This document shows positions 38,178 through 47,095 of a stretch of DNA of 58,965 bases, in pieces (the first letter of the stretch is position 1; every line of letters begins with the position of its first letter). The translations under genes were made by a program, and so were the position numbers. The stretch spans positions 34,035 through 92,999 of the forward strand of contig JALOLR010000016.1 of assembly GCA_025455885.1 (NCBI GenBank), given 5' to 3'. The notes below the pieces were generated by a model. The model had not been told where the DNA came from and did not search any database. It saw nothing but the letters and a program-made list of their open reading frames with translations. The stretch is from Acidimicrobiales bacterium (GTDB lineage: Bacteria; Actinomycetota; Acidimicrobiia; Acidimicrobiales; Acidimicrobilacustridaceae).

Positions 38178-39782
38178 GTGATGGCGTGTCGACCCCGAGC
38201 AGCTGCGCCCCGGTGGTGCGCGGTCGCCGCCGGTGTCGCGCTCGTGGTCGCGGGCGTGTCCGGCGGCCTCGGCGCCGCGCCCTCCCTGGCCCAGGACGCG
38301 GCGGTCGTCCCGCCGGCCCTGGAGGCCCGGGTCACCCCCGTGCCCACCGATCCCGTCGAGCTCCGGGTCGACGGCTTCCACCTGGAGGACGCCGGTGGCG
38401 AGCCGACCGTGGTGGTCTCGTTCCGGAGCCCGTTCGCGCTGCCCCGTGAGCCGTGGACGGTCGCCGTGTCGGTGGGCGATCCCGGTGGGGAGCGGACCCG
38501 CACGACCCTGGTGAGCGTGGCCGGTGCGGAGCCGACGGGGCGCACCGAACGGGGGGACGGCGTGCAGTGGCAGGACCTCGGGGCTGCCGACGTGGTGGCG
38601 GCGACCGACGCCGGGCAGGTGCGTCTGTCCGTCCCGATGCTGGAGGCGTCCCCCGACGCGGTGGTGTGGGTCGACGTCGAGACCACCCGGGACGGCGAGA
38701 TCGTGGCGAGCGGCAGTCCGGCCGTGGCCCTCGTCGACCTCCGGGGTGGCCGGCCGGGGCCGTCGCTCGGCACCGCCGCTGTCGCCGAGGTCGTCGACGG
38801 CGGGGATCCGGGGGCCTACCCCCTCGACCGACCGGGGCCCACCGTTCGTGTCGTCGGTCGCGCCCTCGAGATCGCCACCACCGAGCCCGCTCCGGCGTCC
38901 GTCGACGGCGTCGAGGTGGTCGACGTCATCGACTCGGCGGTCCTCACCACCCAGGGAGATCGCATCGCAGGTGGAGAGGCCCCGATCGGCGCCGATCGGA
39001 TCGAGATCGACCGGCGCATCGGCGAGGTCCGGCTGGTGGCCGACGGCGCGGAGCCGTTCGTGGCCGTCCCCGGCACCACGCCGTGGTTGGTGCAGGGGCC
39101 GCCGCCCGACGGTGCGCCGGGGGCCGTGGTGATCGACCTCGACGCGCTCGACGACGCGATCGGTGGGGTGACGCCCGACCGGACCACCACCCGGGTGGCG
39201 GCCGAACGGCTCTTCGCCCTCGACGACGGCCGGATCCTGGTGGCCCCGGGCGTGGCCGGGACCCTCGCCTGGTTCGACGGAGCGACCGCCGCAGCCACCA
39301 CCCCCGCCCCGGACGTCGGCCGCGGTTCTCCCAGCCCGACCCTCCTCGCGGCCGCTGTCGCGGCGGTCGTCGTCGCCGCCGTGGTGGTGGTGGCGTGGTG
39401 GCGCCGACGGCGCGACCCGGCCGAGGCCGACGACGAACCTCGACCGATCGACCGGCTCGACGCCCTGCTCGCCGGGTCGGCGCCGACGGGCCCAGGCCGG
39501 CACGAACCGGTGCTGGTGCTCGAGCCGCGACCCGGGGCCCCGGCCGTCCTGATCCTCGGGTCCGAGGAGGCCGACGCCGCCGGCTCCGGTGTGGAGTCAG
39601 GTGGGGAATCCGGTGCCGGCGCCGGTGAGGAGTCCGGTGCGGGCGCGGTGTCGGAGGCGGGCTCCGGCCCGACCGGCACGGGGGATCCGCTCACCGCGTT
39701 GCTCGCCGAGGTGGACGAGCTCAGCGCCCGGGTCGACGGCCTCGCCGGGAGCGCGAGGTCGGAGGCCGGCGACCCCCGGTAG
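38178..39782 (+). CDS. Exported single-pass membrane protein of unknown function
   Basis: A 534-residue protein: signal peptide (hydrophobic stretch around residues 14-37), an outside beta-rich region of about 350 residues with two or three domains (VELRVDGFHLEDAGGEPTVV; VVDVIDSAVLTTQG; APGAVVIDLDALDDAIGGV), one membrane helix (LLAAAVAAVVVAAVVVVAWW) and a cytoplasmic acidic tail rich in Gly/Glu/Ser, ending in a short helix. I do not recognise the family. GTG 38178 is chosen by the leaderless promoter; ATG 38181 is next to it. It faces the biotin operon and is followed directly by the esterase leader ORF. Confidence 0.75.
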   Translation: MMACRPRAAAPRWCAVAAGVALVVAGVSGGLGAAPSLAQDAAVVPPALEARVTPVPTDPVELRVDGFHLEDAGGEPTVVVSFRSPFALPREPWTVAVSVGDPGGERTRTTLVSVAGAEPTGRTERGDGVQWQDLGAADVVAATDAGQVRLSVPMLEASPDAVVWVDVETTRDGEIVASGSPAVALVDLRGGRPGPSLGTAAVAEVVDGGDPGAYPLDRPGPTVRVVGRALEIATTEPAPASVDGVEVVDVIDSAVLTTQGDRIAGGEAPIGADRIEIDRRIGEVRLVADGAEPFVAVPGTTPWLVQGPPPDGAPGAVVIDLDALDDAIGGVTPDRTTTRVAAERLFALDDGRILVAPGVAGTLAWFDGATAAATTPAPDVGRGSPSPTLLAAAVAAVVVAAVVVVAWWRRRRDPAEADDEPRPIDRLDALLAGSAPTGPGRHEPVLVLEPRPGAPAVLILGSEEADAAGSGVESGGESGAGAGEESGAGAVSEAGSGPTGTGDPLTALLAEVDELSARVDGLAGSARSEAGDPR

Positions 39783-39785
39783 CGT
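39780..39785 (+). promoter_or_regulatory. Putative leaderless -10 (TAGCGT) before the esterase leader ORF
   Basis: TAGCGT overlaps the stop codon of the upstream gene and ends 6 bases before the GTG at 39792. Confidence 0.4.
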
Positions 39786-39791
39786 CGAGCC

Positions 39792-39836
39792 GTGCCTGCA
39801 TCGGCGACGGCTCCCCGCACCCCCACGTCCCCGTGA
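39792..39836 (+). CDS. 14-codon leader ORF coupled to the esterase-queC-queE operon
   Basis: The frame reads [14 protein letters not shown]. It starts 6 bases after TAGCGT and its TGA overlaps the GTG at 39833 (GTGA). It has the same build as the leader ORF before the SGNH hydrolase at 21568. It could deliver ribosomes to the esterase, which has no ribosome site of its own. Confidence 0.4.
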   Translation: MPASATAPRTPTSP

Positions 39837-41359
39837 TCGTCCGCACCGCCCACGGTCCCGTCGAGGGCTTCGAGCGCGACGGCGTCACGCACTTCCGCGG
39901 CCTTCGCTACGCGGCGCCGCCCACCGGTGAACGGCGCTTCCGTCCCCCGGCGCCCCCCGAGCCCTGGTCCGCCGTCGCCGACGCCCGCACGTTCGGCCCG
40001 TCGTCGTGGCAGAACCCGGGGGGGCTCGAGACCACCCTCGGCGGTGCCGAGATCGAGTGCGACGAGGACTGCCTCACCCTCAACGTCCAGACCCCGGCGT
40101 GTGACGACGGCGGCCGGCCGGTGCTGGTCTGGATCCACGGCGGGGGGTTCACCAGCGGGACGTCGGCGACCGCCTGGTACGACGGGACCCGCTTCGTGCA
40201 GCGCGGTGACGTGGTGGTGGTCAGCGTCAACTACCGCCTCGGGGCGCTCGGGTTCCTGTGGCTCGGGTCGCTCGGCGGCGACCTCCGGGCGAGCGGCACG
40301 AACGGGATCCTCGACCAGGCCGCCGCGCTGGCGTGGGTGCACGACAACATCGCGGCGTTCGGGGGCGACCCCGGCAACGTCACGATCTTCGGCGAGTCGG
40401 CGGGGGCCATGAGCGTCGCCACCCTGTTGGCGGTGCCCGACGCCCGCGGGCTGTTCCACCGCGCCATCGCCCAGAGCGGCGCGGCCCACAACACCTTCGA
40501 TCCCCATCGGGCCGAGGAGATCACCGCCGCGGTGCTGGCCGAGCTCGAGGTCCCCCTCGTCGAGGACGTGCTCGACGTGGCCCCCGAGCGCCTCGTCGCC
40601 GTCGAGGCGGCCGTCACCCGCGCCCTGTTCCGCCAACCGGGGCGGATCGCCGGCCGCACCGGGATCTCCCTGGCCATGCCCTTCCAGCCGGTGGCCGACG
40701 GCCACTGGCTGCCGAGCGAGCCGCTGCTGGCCATCGAAGGTGGCGCGGCGTCGGACATCGACCTGATGGTCGGCAGCAACGCCGACGAGTGGAACCTGTT
40801 CCGCCTGATGTCGCCGGGCGGCCTCGACCACCCCGAGCTGCTGGGGCGCCTCGACCGCCTTGCGGGCGACGGCCACCGCTTCCACGACGTCTACGCCGCC
40901 GCGCACCCGGGCGCCTCACCCGACGAGCTGTGGAGCGCGGTGCTCACCGACGCCGCCTTCCGGGTGCCGGGGGTGCGCCTCCTCGAGGCCCACCAGCGGG
41001 CCGCGGCGCCCGGCGTGCACGGCTTCGAGTACCTGTTCACGTGGCCGACCCCGGCCTTCGGAGGCGCAGTGGGGTCGTGCCACGCCCTCGAGATCCCGTT
41101 CGTGTTCGACACGCTGCACCGCGGGGTGGCCCAGCTCTTCCTGGGCGGTCCGGCCACCCCCGAAGTCCAGGGCCTCGCCGCGGCGATGCAGGACGCCTGG
41201 ATCGCCTTCGCCCGCCACGGCCGCCCCGCCTCGCCGGCGTTGCCCGCCTGGCCGGCCTTCGCCGCCGACGAGCGACGGGTGATGCGCCTCGACGTCCGGC
41301 CCGAGGTCCTCGTCGACCCCGGCCGGACCGAGCTCGACTGCTGGGACGGCCTGGTGTGA
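39833..41359 (+). CDS. Type B carboxylesterase
   Basis: A 508-residue alpha/beta hydrolase of the carboxylesterase/lipase family. The oxyanion loop is [10 protein letters not shown], the nucleophile Ser is in FGESAGAMS, the acid is probably in VGSNADEWN region (Glu/Asp), and the catalytic His lies in [19 protein letters not shown] is the family signature 2. It cleaves carboxylic esters; the substrate is unknown. It has no signal peptide, so it is cytoplasmic. Its stop overlaps queC, making it an odd first gene of a deazaguanine operon. Confidence 0.9.
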   Translation: MIVRTAHGPVEGFERDGVTHFRGLRYAAPPTGERRFRPPAPPEPWSAVADARTFGPSSWQNPGGLETTLGGAEIECDEDCLTLNVQTPACDDGGRPVLVWIHGGGFTSGTSATAWYDGTRFVQRGDVVVVSVNYRLGALGFLWLGSLGGDLRASGTNGILDQAAALAWVHDNIAAFGGDPGNVTIFGESAGAMSVATLLAVPDARGLFHRAIAQSGAAHNTFDPHRAEEITAAVLAELEVPLVEDVLDVAPERLVAVEAAVTRALFRQPGRIAGRTGISLAMPFQPVADGHWLPSEPLLAIEGGAASDIDLMVGSNADEWNLFRLMSPGGLDHPELLGRLDRLAGDGHRFHDVYAAAHPGASPDELWSAVLTDAAFRVPGVRLLEAHQRAAAPGVHGFEYLFTWPTPAFGGAVGSCHALEIPFVFDTLHRGVAQLFLGGPATPEVQGLAAAMQDAWIAFARHGRPASPALPAWPAFAADERRVMRLDVRPEVLVDPGRTELDCWDGLV

Positions 41360-42087
41360 CCCACGTCGGGGACCCGGCCGGCCGCCCGGCGGTGGTGCTG
41401 CTCTCGGGCGGGCTCGACTCGACCACCTGCCTCGCCATCGCCGCCGCCGAGGGGTTCTCGCCGATCGCCCTGAGCGTGCGCTACGGCCAACGCCACACCG
41501 TCGAGCTCGACAGGGCGGCGGCCGTCGCGGCCGCCGCAGGGGTCGAGCACGTCGTCACCTCGGTCGACCTGGCCGCGTTCGGAGGGTCGGCGCTGGTCGA
41601 CGGCGGCCCCGAGGTGCCGAAGCACGACGACCTCGCCGCCCTCGAGGCGGCCGACGACGGGGCCATCCCCGTCACCTACGTACCGGCCCGCAACACCGTG
41701 CTGCTGGCGCTGGCCCTGGCGTTGGCCGAGACCAGGGCCGCCCACGACGTGTTCATCGGGGTCAACGCGGTCGACTACTCCGGCTACCCCGATTGCCGGC
41801 CGGAGTTCGTCGCGGCCTTCGAGGCCGTGGCCCGCCTCGCCACCCGGGCGGGGGTCGAGGGCGCCCGGCTCACGATCCACACGCCGCTCATCGAGCTCAC
41901 GAAGGCCCAGATCATCGAGCGGGGTCTCGCCCTCGGCGTCGACTACTCGATCACGTCCACCTGCTACGACCCCGACGCCGGCGGCCGGGCGTGCGGTCAC
42001 TGCGACGCCTGCCTGCTCCGCGCCAAGGGGTTCGCCGACGCCGGGGTGCCCGACCCGACGCGATACGCGCCTGGAGCAAAGCGGTGA
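41356..42087 (+). CDS. queC: 7-cyano-7-deazaguanine (preQ0) synthase QueC
   Basis: A 243-residue PP-loop ATPase. The loop is [34 protein letters not shown] and [14 protein letters not shown] are typical. Four Cys near the end (STCYDP... [13 protein letters not shown]) bind zinc. It turns 7-carboxy-7-deazaguanine into preQ0 with ATP and ammonia. GTGA overlaps at both ends link it to the esterase and queE. Fate of preQ0 (queuosine in tRNA, or other deazaguanine products) is not shown by this window, since queD, queF and tgt are absent. Confidence 0.94.
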   Translation: MTHVGDPAGRPAVVLLSGGLDSTTCLAIAAAEGFSPIALSVRYGQRHTVELDRAAAVAAAAGVEHVVTSVDLAAFGGSALVDGGPEVPKHDDLAALEAADDGAIPVTYVPARNTVLLALALALAETRAAHDVFIGVNAVDYSGYPDCRPEFVAAFEAVARLATRAGVEGARLTIHTPLIELTKAQIIERGLALGVDYSITSTCYDPDAGGRACGHCDACLLRAKGFADAGVPDPTRYAPGAKR

Positions 42088-42716
42088 GCACCTACCTGGT
42101 GAAGGAGACGTTCCTCACCCTCCAGGGCGAAGGCACCCACGCCGGGCGCCCGGCGGTGTTCTGCCGGTTCTCGGGGTGCAACCTCTGGACCGGGCGTGAG
42201 GAGCACCGGGCCGACGCGGTCTGCCGCTTCTGCGACACCGACTTCGTGGGCACCGACGGCCCCGGCGGTGGGCACTTCCGGTCGTCACGAGCGCTGGCCG
42301 AGCACGTGCGCTCGTTCTGGCCGACGACGGGTCGGGGGTTCGTGGTGTGCACCGGGGGCGAGCCCCTGCTCCAGCTCGACGAGGTGGCCGTCGCCGCGCT
42401 GCACGCCGTCGACCTCGAGATCGCCGTCGAGACGAACGGCACCCGCCCGGTGCCCGAGGGGGTCGACTGGGTGTGCCTCAGCCCCAAGGCCGGCGCCGAG
42501 GTGGTGCTCGATCGGGCCGACGAGGTGAAGCTGGTGTTCCCCCAGCCCGGCGCCGAGCCCGACCGCTGGGTCGAATTCCCCGCCGACCACCATCTCCTCC
42601 AACCGATGGACGGCCCCGACGTCGCCGCCCACACCGCCGCGGCCATCGACTACTGCCTCTCCGACCCCCGCTGGTCACTGTCCGTCCAGACCCACAAGCA
42701 CCTGGGGATCCCCTGA
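42084..42716 (+). CDS. queE: 7-carboxy-7-deazaguanine synthase QueE (radical SAM)
   Basis: A 210-residue radical SAM enzyme. The cluster-binding Cys form the QueE-type C-x14-C-x2-C pattern (CNLWTG... to VCRFC), rather than the standard C-x3-C-x2-C. It begins with [12 protein letters not shown] (substrate loop), and has [10 protein letters not shown] and VETNGTR. It contracts the ring of 6-carboxytetrahydropterin to 7-carboxy-7-deazaguanine. It overlaps queC by 4 bases, and the two steps are consecutive. Confidence 0.94.
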   Translation: MSTYLVKETFLTLQGEGTHAGRPAVFCRFSGCNLWTGREEHRADAVCRFCDTDFVGTDGPGGGHFRSSRALAEHVRSFWPTTGRGFVVCTGGEPLLQLDEVAVAALHAVDLEIAVETNGTRPVPEGVDWVCLSPKAGAEVVLDRADEVKLVFPQPGAEPDRWVEFPADHHLLQPMDGPDVAAHTAAAIDYCLSDPRWSLSVQTHKHLGIP

Positions 42717-42780
42717 TCCCCAAGCCGGTGTCGACCCCTGCCCTGCTGGACGCAACTGGCCCTGTGAACCGAGGAGAACC

Positions 42781-43842
42781 ATGACCGACACCGACGTGGC
42801 GCCCAAGCGGCTCACCGAGTACAGCCACGGCGCGGGGTGCGCGTGCAAGCTGCCGCCCGGGCTGCTCGGCGACGTGGTGGCCAAGCTGGCGCCCGTCACC
42901 GACGAGCGGCTCCTCGTCGGCTCGGCCACCGGCGACGACGCCGCGGTGTGGCGCCTCGACGACGACCGGGCGCTCGTGCTCACCACCGACTTCTTCACCC
43001 CGATCGTCGACGACGCCCGCACCTGGGGGAAGATCGCGGCGGTCAACGCCGTGTCCGACGTCTACGCCATGGGCGGCCGCCCGCTCATCGCACTGAACCT
43101 GGTGGCCTGGAACGTCGACGAGCTCTCGATGGACCTGCTCGGCGAGGTGCTGGCCGGCGCCCAGGAGGCCGCTGCCGAGGCCGGCTTCGCCATCGTCGGA
43201 GGGCACTCGGTCGACGATCCCGAACCCAAGTACGGGCTGGCCGTGGTGGGCGAGGCCCACCCCGATCGGCTGCTCACCAATGCCGGCCTGCTGCCCGGGC
43301 AGGTGTTGGTGCTCACCAAGGCCCTCGGTACCGGCATCGTGTCCACCGCCGTGAAGCGCGGCGTGGCCCCGCCCGACGTGGCCACCGCGGCCGTGGCGTC
43401 GATGCTGCGGCTCAACGCCGACGCGTCGCGGGCGGCCCTCGCCGCCGGCGCCACCGGCGCCACCGACGTCACCGGCTTCAGCCTCCTCGGCCACCTCGGG
43501 CGCATGGCCATCGAGTCCGGCGTCGACGTGATCGTCGACGTGGCTTCGGTGCCGGTGCTCGACGGCGTCCGCGACCTCGCCGCCGCCGGGGTGGTGCCCG
43601 GCGGGTCGGGCCGCAACCGGGCGTTCGTGGCCGACCGCCTCGACGTCGGCGACGGCGTCGACGACCTCGACGTCACCGTCCTCGCCGACGCCCAGACGTC
43701 GGGTGGCCTGGTCGTCGGCGTCGACCCCGACCGGGTCGACGAGTTGGTCGCGGACCTGGCCGGCTCGGGTCACCCGGTGGCCGTCATCGGCGAGGCCGTC
43801 GCCGCGTCGCCCACCGGCCCGGGTCGGCTCGCCCTGCGCTGA
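42781..43842 (+). CDS. selD: Selenide, water dikinase (selenophosphate synthetase)
   Basis: A 353-residue AIR-synthase-like enzyme. The N-terminal active-site loop reads SHGAGCACK, with Cys20 in the catalytic Cys (or Sec) place and Lys23 as the ATP-contact Lys. TTDFFTPIVDD, GGHSVDDPEPKYG and DVTGFSLLGHLG are family blocks. It makes selenophosphate, used for selenocysteine or 2-selenouridine in tRNA. GAGGAG site 5-6 bases before the ATG. No selA, selB, selC or in-frame selenocysteine gene was seen in the window, so the final use is unknown. Confidence 0.95.
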   Translation: MTDTDVAPKRLTEYSHGAGCACKLPPGLLGDVVAKLAPVTDERLLVGSATGDDAAVWRLDDDRALVLTTDFFTPIVDDARTWGKIAAVNAVSDVYAMGGRPLIALNLVAWNVDELSMDLLGEVLAGAQEAAAEAGFAIVGGHSVDDPEPKYGLAVVGEAHPDRLLTNAGLLPGQVLVLTKALGTGIVSTAVKRGVAPPDVATAAVASMLRLNADASRAALAAGATGATDVTGFSLLGHLGRMAIESGVDVIVDVASVPVLDGVRDLAAAGVVPGGSGRNRAFVADRLDVGDGVDDLDVTVLADAQTSGGLVVGVDPDRVDELVADLAGSGHPVAVIGEAVAASPTGPGRLALR

Positions 43843-43893
43843 CCCGCCCGGGTGGACCTCGGCGCCGCCGCAGGACCGGCCGGCCCGGCCCCG

Positions 43894-46428
43894 TCAGCCC
43901 TGGGGGAGGGCCACCCGTCCGAGCTGGGCGTAGTCGTCGATGTCGGGGTGCGAGGGCACGACCCGCACCGTGTAGCCGAACGTGCCCGCCCGGGGGAAGG
44001 TGATCTCGGTCCGGTAGTGCCGCCACCCGGCGTGCTCGCCGTCACCCACGAGGTCCATGGCCACGATCGCCGGCTCGCGCAGGTCGTTGTCGAGGTCGAC
44101 CTCGCCGTACACGAGCTCCACGGCGACGTCGTCGGGCTCGAGCTCGCCCAGCGCGACCTGGGTGTCGACCCGGAAGCCGTCGTCGCCCCGCCCGATCGGC
44201 GCGTAGCTGGTCGACGGGACCGACACCGAGGGCCAGGCCCGCTCGAGGTGGCGGGTCCAGCGCACGAGGCCCCTCGCCCGGGCCTGGTCGTCGGCCAGCA
44301 TCAGGTCCGACCGCGTCGCGGCCGGCTCGTAGAGCCGTTCGACGTACTCGCGCAGCATCCGGGTCGACTCGACCTGTGGGCCGAGCCGGCTCATCGACCG
44401 CTTCACCTTGGCCAACCAGTCGGTGGGCAGGTCCCCGCCGTTGCGGCGGTGGTAGAGGGGGACGACCTGTCGTTCGAGGATGTCGAAGACGCTCGCCGAC
44501 TCCAGGTCGTTGCGGGCCTCGGGATCGAGGGTGTTCTCGGCTGACGGGATGGCCCAGCCCACCTCGGGGGTGTACATCTCGTCCCACCAGCCGTCGAGGA
44601 TCGACAGGTTCAGCCCACCGTTGAAGACCACCTTCATGCCCGAGGTGCCACACGCCTCGTTGGGCCGCAACGGGGTGTTCAGCCACACGTCGCAACCCTG
44701 CACGAGCATCCTGGCCACCGAGATGTCGTAGTCCTCCAACAGCACGAGGCGGTGGCGGAGGTCGATCTCGGCGGCGAGGCCGGCCACCTGTTGGAGCAGA
44801 TGGTGGCCCGGCTCGTCGGCGGGATGTGCTTTGCCGGCGAAGATGAGTTGGATCGGTTGATCGGCGTCGAGGAGGAGACGGCGGAGCCGGTCGACGTCGC
44901 GGAAGAGCAGCGTGGCCCGCTTGTAGGTCGCGAAGCGGCGGGCGAAGCCGATCGTCAGGATGTCGGGGTCGAGGGCGGTGTCGGTCCAGGAGGCCTGGGC
45001 GGCCGTCTTGCCGTGGCGCAGCGCGGTGCTGCGGAGTTTGTGGCGGGCGTAGCCGACCAGACGTTCCTTGGCGGCGGTCCGGGCCCGCCAGAGGTCACGG
45101 TCGGACACCGTCTCGACCGCCGCCCATTCCTCGGCCGACGCCTCGGGCCATTCCGGCCCGATGACCTTCCGGTAGATCTCGGCGATCTCCGGTGACGTCC
45201 AGGTGGGGGCGTGGACCCCGTTGGTGACCGCGGTGATCGGCACGTCCTCGACCGGGATCTCCGGCCACAAGCCGCTGAACATCTTCCGCGAGACGTCACC
45301 GTGGAGCTGGGCGACGCCGTTGGCCTGGCCCGCCATCCGCAGCCCCATGGCCGCCATGTTGAAGACCTCGCCGTCCGGGGTGCCGGGCTCGTGCCCGAGC
45401 GCCATGAGCTCGTCGAGGCTGATCCCCAGCTCGCGGCACCACCCCGAGAAGTACTTCTCCATGAGCTCGCGTGGGAAGCGGTCGATGCCCGCCGGGACCG
45501 GGGTGTGGGTGGTGAACAGCACCCCGGGCCGTGACGCGGCGCGGGCCTCGGCGAAGGACAGCCCGCCGTCGAGCATGAGGCCCCGCACGCGCTCCAGGGC
45601 CAGGAAGCCGGCGTGCCCTTCGTTCATGTGGAACACCTGCGGGCTCCGGCCGAGGGCCTTCAGCGCCCTCGTCCCCCCGATCCCGAGCACGATCTCCTGG
45701 CGGATCCGCTCCTCCACGCCGCCGCCGTACAGCCGGTCACAGGTGAGGCGGGTCTCGTCGTCGTTGTCGTCGATGTCGGTGTCGAGCAGGTAGAGCTGGA
45801 TCCGTCCGACCTGGGCCCGCCAGAGCCGGGCGTGCACCGGGACCCCGGCCAGGTCGACCACGACGGTCACGTCGGGGACGGCGTCGAGGGCCATGGCCTG
45901 GGGATCGAGGCGCGGGAAGCGCTCGAGCTGCCACCCGTGGACGTCGAGCTCCTGGCGGAAGTACCCGTGCCGGTAGAACAGCCCGATGGCGACCAGGGGC
46001 AGGCCCAGGTCGTTGGCCGCCTTGAGGTGGTCGCCGGCGAGCACGCCGAGGCCGCCCGAGTACTGGGGGAGGGCCGCGGCGATACCGAACTCGGGGGAGA
46101 AGTAGGCCACCTCGCGCAGCGGGGACTCGCCGCGGTGCTGGAACCACCGGGGTTCGGCCAGGCTGCTCTCGAGCTCCTGGTGGATGGCGGCGGCCACGCT
46201 CGTGAACGCGCTGTCGGCGGCCAGCTTCTCGAGCTGCTCCTGGCTCTCGGTGGCCAGGATCAGCGCCGGGTCACGGCCCTCGAACTCGAACGCCTCCCGG
46301 TCGAGGCGCCGGAACAGCTCCCGCGAGCGCTGGTCGTCGGCCCACCCCAGGTTCATGGCCACGGCCCGCAGCGGCTCGAGCTGGGGAGGGAGCTGGGACA
46401 CCACGGTGAACGTCTGCACGGCCTTCAT
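43894..46428 (-). CDS. glgP: Alpha-glucan (glycogen/maltodextrin) phosphorylase
   Basis: An 844-residue GT35 enzyme of the type that lacks part of the animal-type N-terminal region. It shows YFSPEFGIAAALPQYSGGLG, HMNEGHAGFLALER, TTHTPVPAGIDRF, VTNGVHAPTW, and the PLP-lysine region NEACGTSGMK followed by NGGLNLSILDGWWDE. It releases glucose-1-phosphate from the non-reducing ends of glycogen. The ATG at 46428 lies 8 bases after TACCGT, so the message is probably leaderless. It stands alone, convergent with selD. Confidence 0.95.
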   Translation of the reverse strand: MKAVQTFTVVSQLPPQLEPLRAVAMNLGWADDQRSRELFRRLDREAFEFEGRDPALILATESQEQLEKLAADSAFTSVAAAIHQELESSLAEPRWFQHRGESPLREVAYFSPEFGIAAALPQYSGGLGVLAGDHLKAANDLGLPLVAIGLFYRHGYFRQELDVHGWQLERFPRLDPQAMALDAVPDVTVVVDLAGVPVHARLWRAQVGRIQLYLLDTDIDDNDDETRLTCDRLYGGGVEERIRQEIVLGIGGTRALKALGRSPQVFHMNEGHAGFLALERVRGLMLDGGLSFAEARAASRPGVLFTTHTPVPAGIDRFPRELMEKYFSGWCRELGISLDELMALGHEPGTPDGEVFNMAAMGLRMAGQANGVAQLHGDVSRKMFSGLWPEIPVEDVPITAVTNGVHAPTWTSPEIAEIYRKVIGPEWPEASAEEWAAVETVSDRDLWRARTAAKERLVGYARHKLRSTALRHGKTAAQASWTDTALDPDILTIGFARRFATYKRATLLFRDVDRLRRLLLDADQPIQLIFAGKAHPADEPGHHLLQQVAGLAAEIDLRHRLVLLEDYDISVARMLVQGCDVWLNTPLRPNEACGTSGMKVVFNGGLNLSILDGWWDEMYTPEVGWAIPSAENTLDPEARNDLESASVFDILERQVVPLYHRRNGGDLPTDWLAKVKRSMSRLGPQVESTRMLREYVERLYEPAATRSDLMLADDQARARGLVRWTRHLERAWPSVSVPSTSYAPIGRGDDGFRVDTQVALGELEPDDVAVELVYGEVDLDNDLREPAIVAMDLVGDGEHAGWRHYRTEITFPRAGTFGYTVRVVPSHPDIDDYAQLGRVALPQG

Positions 46429-46436
46429 GGCCCGGG

Positions 46437-46442
46437 ACGGTA
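46437..46442 (-). promoter_or_regulatory. Putative leaderless -10 (TACCGT) of glgP
   Basis: TACCGT on the minus strand, 8 bases before the ATG at 46428. Confidence 0.5.
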
Positions 46443-46547
46443 ACCCAGCCCGACCCTCGATCCGACCGGCGTTCGGGGCGTCCGGGGCCAGGAAACGAAC
46501 TGTTCATCGGGGCGCCACCCGTCACCGGGGGGCGCGCACCGGCGTCC

Positions 46548-47006
46548 TCAGGTCGGGGCCCCGGAGCGGATCACCTCGAGGGCCTCGTCGATGTGCTTCT
46601 TCGGCTTGAACTGCGACGAGAACCGGTGGCGTACGACGCCCTCGGGGTCGAGCACGTAGGTGACCCTCCCGGGGAGCAGGCCGAGGGTCTTGCCGACTCC
46701 CCAGTCCCCCCGGACGGTGCCGTCGGTGTCGGCGAGGAGCGTGAAGGGCAGCGAGTGCTTGGCGGCGAAGGCCTTGTGCTTCTCGACGGAGTCGCCGCTG
46801 ATCCCCACCACCCGGGCGCCGGCGTCGATGAACGCCTCGTGGCTGTCCCGGAACGAGCACGCTTCGGCGGTGCAGCCGGGGGTGTCGTCGGCCGGATAGA
46901 AGTACACGACGCTCCACCCCCCGCGGAGGTCGTCGAGGCTCACGGAGGTGCCGTCCTGGTCGGGCAGGGTGAAGTCGGGCGCAGGTCGGCCCACGGTGGC
47001 GGTCAT
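46548..47006 (-). CDS. Thioredoxin-dependent peroxiredoxin (BCP/PrxQ type)
   Basis: A 152-residue peroxiredoxin with the peroxidatic Cys in DDTPGCTAEACSFRD; the second Cys five residues later is the resolving Cys of the PrxQ/BCP type. YFYPADDTPGC and VGISGDSVEKHKAF are family blocks. It reduces hydrogen and organic peroxides with thioredoxin. ATG 47006 gives family length; an in-frame start at 47054 would add 16 residues. It is divergent from parA. Confidence 0.92.
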   Translation of the reverse strand: MTATVGRPAPDFTLPDQDGTSVSLDDLRGGWSVVYFYPADDTPGCTAEACSFRDSHEAFIDAGARVVGISGDSVEKHKAFAAKHSLPFTLLADTDGTVRGDWGVGKTLGLLPGRVTYVLDPEGVVRHRFSSQFKPKKHIDEALEVIRSGAPT

Positions 47007-47083
47007 GGTGGCGTCAGCACCGAGCGGGACCGTGACATTCCCGGTCCCGGGCATCGGCGCAGGTCAGGGCGCACCTCGGGCAC

Positions 47084-47089
47084 TACCGT
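47084..47089 (+). promoter_or_regulatory. Putative leaderless -10 (TACCGT) of the parA-like gene
   Basis: TACCGT ends 6 bases before the ATG at 47096; the six bases between are all G and could also serve as a ribosome site. Confidence 0.4.
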
Positions 47090-47095
47090 GGGGGG

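Noticed and set aside
36606-39503. Reading the ABC1-kinase frame as a 965-residue protein
   Set aside because: The upstream half has no domain and lies opposite the exported protein at 38178-39782; the GTG at 38084 with a leaderless promoter gives normal family length.
42781-43842. Selenoprotein or selenocysteine machinery within the window
   Set aside because: SelD here has Cys in the active site, and I saw no in-frame TGA inside a conserved gene, no selA/selB and no tRNA-Sec.
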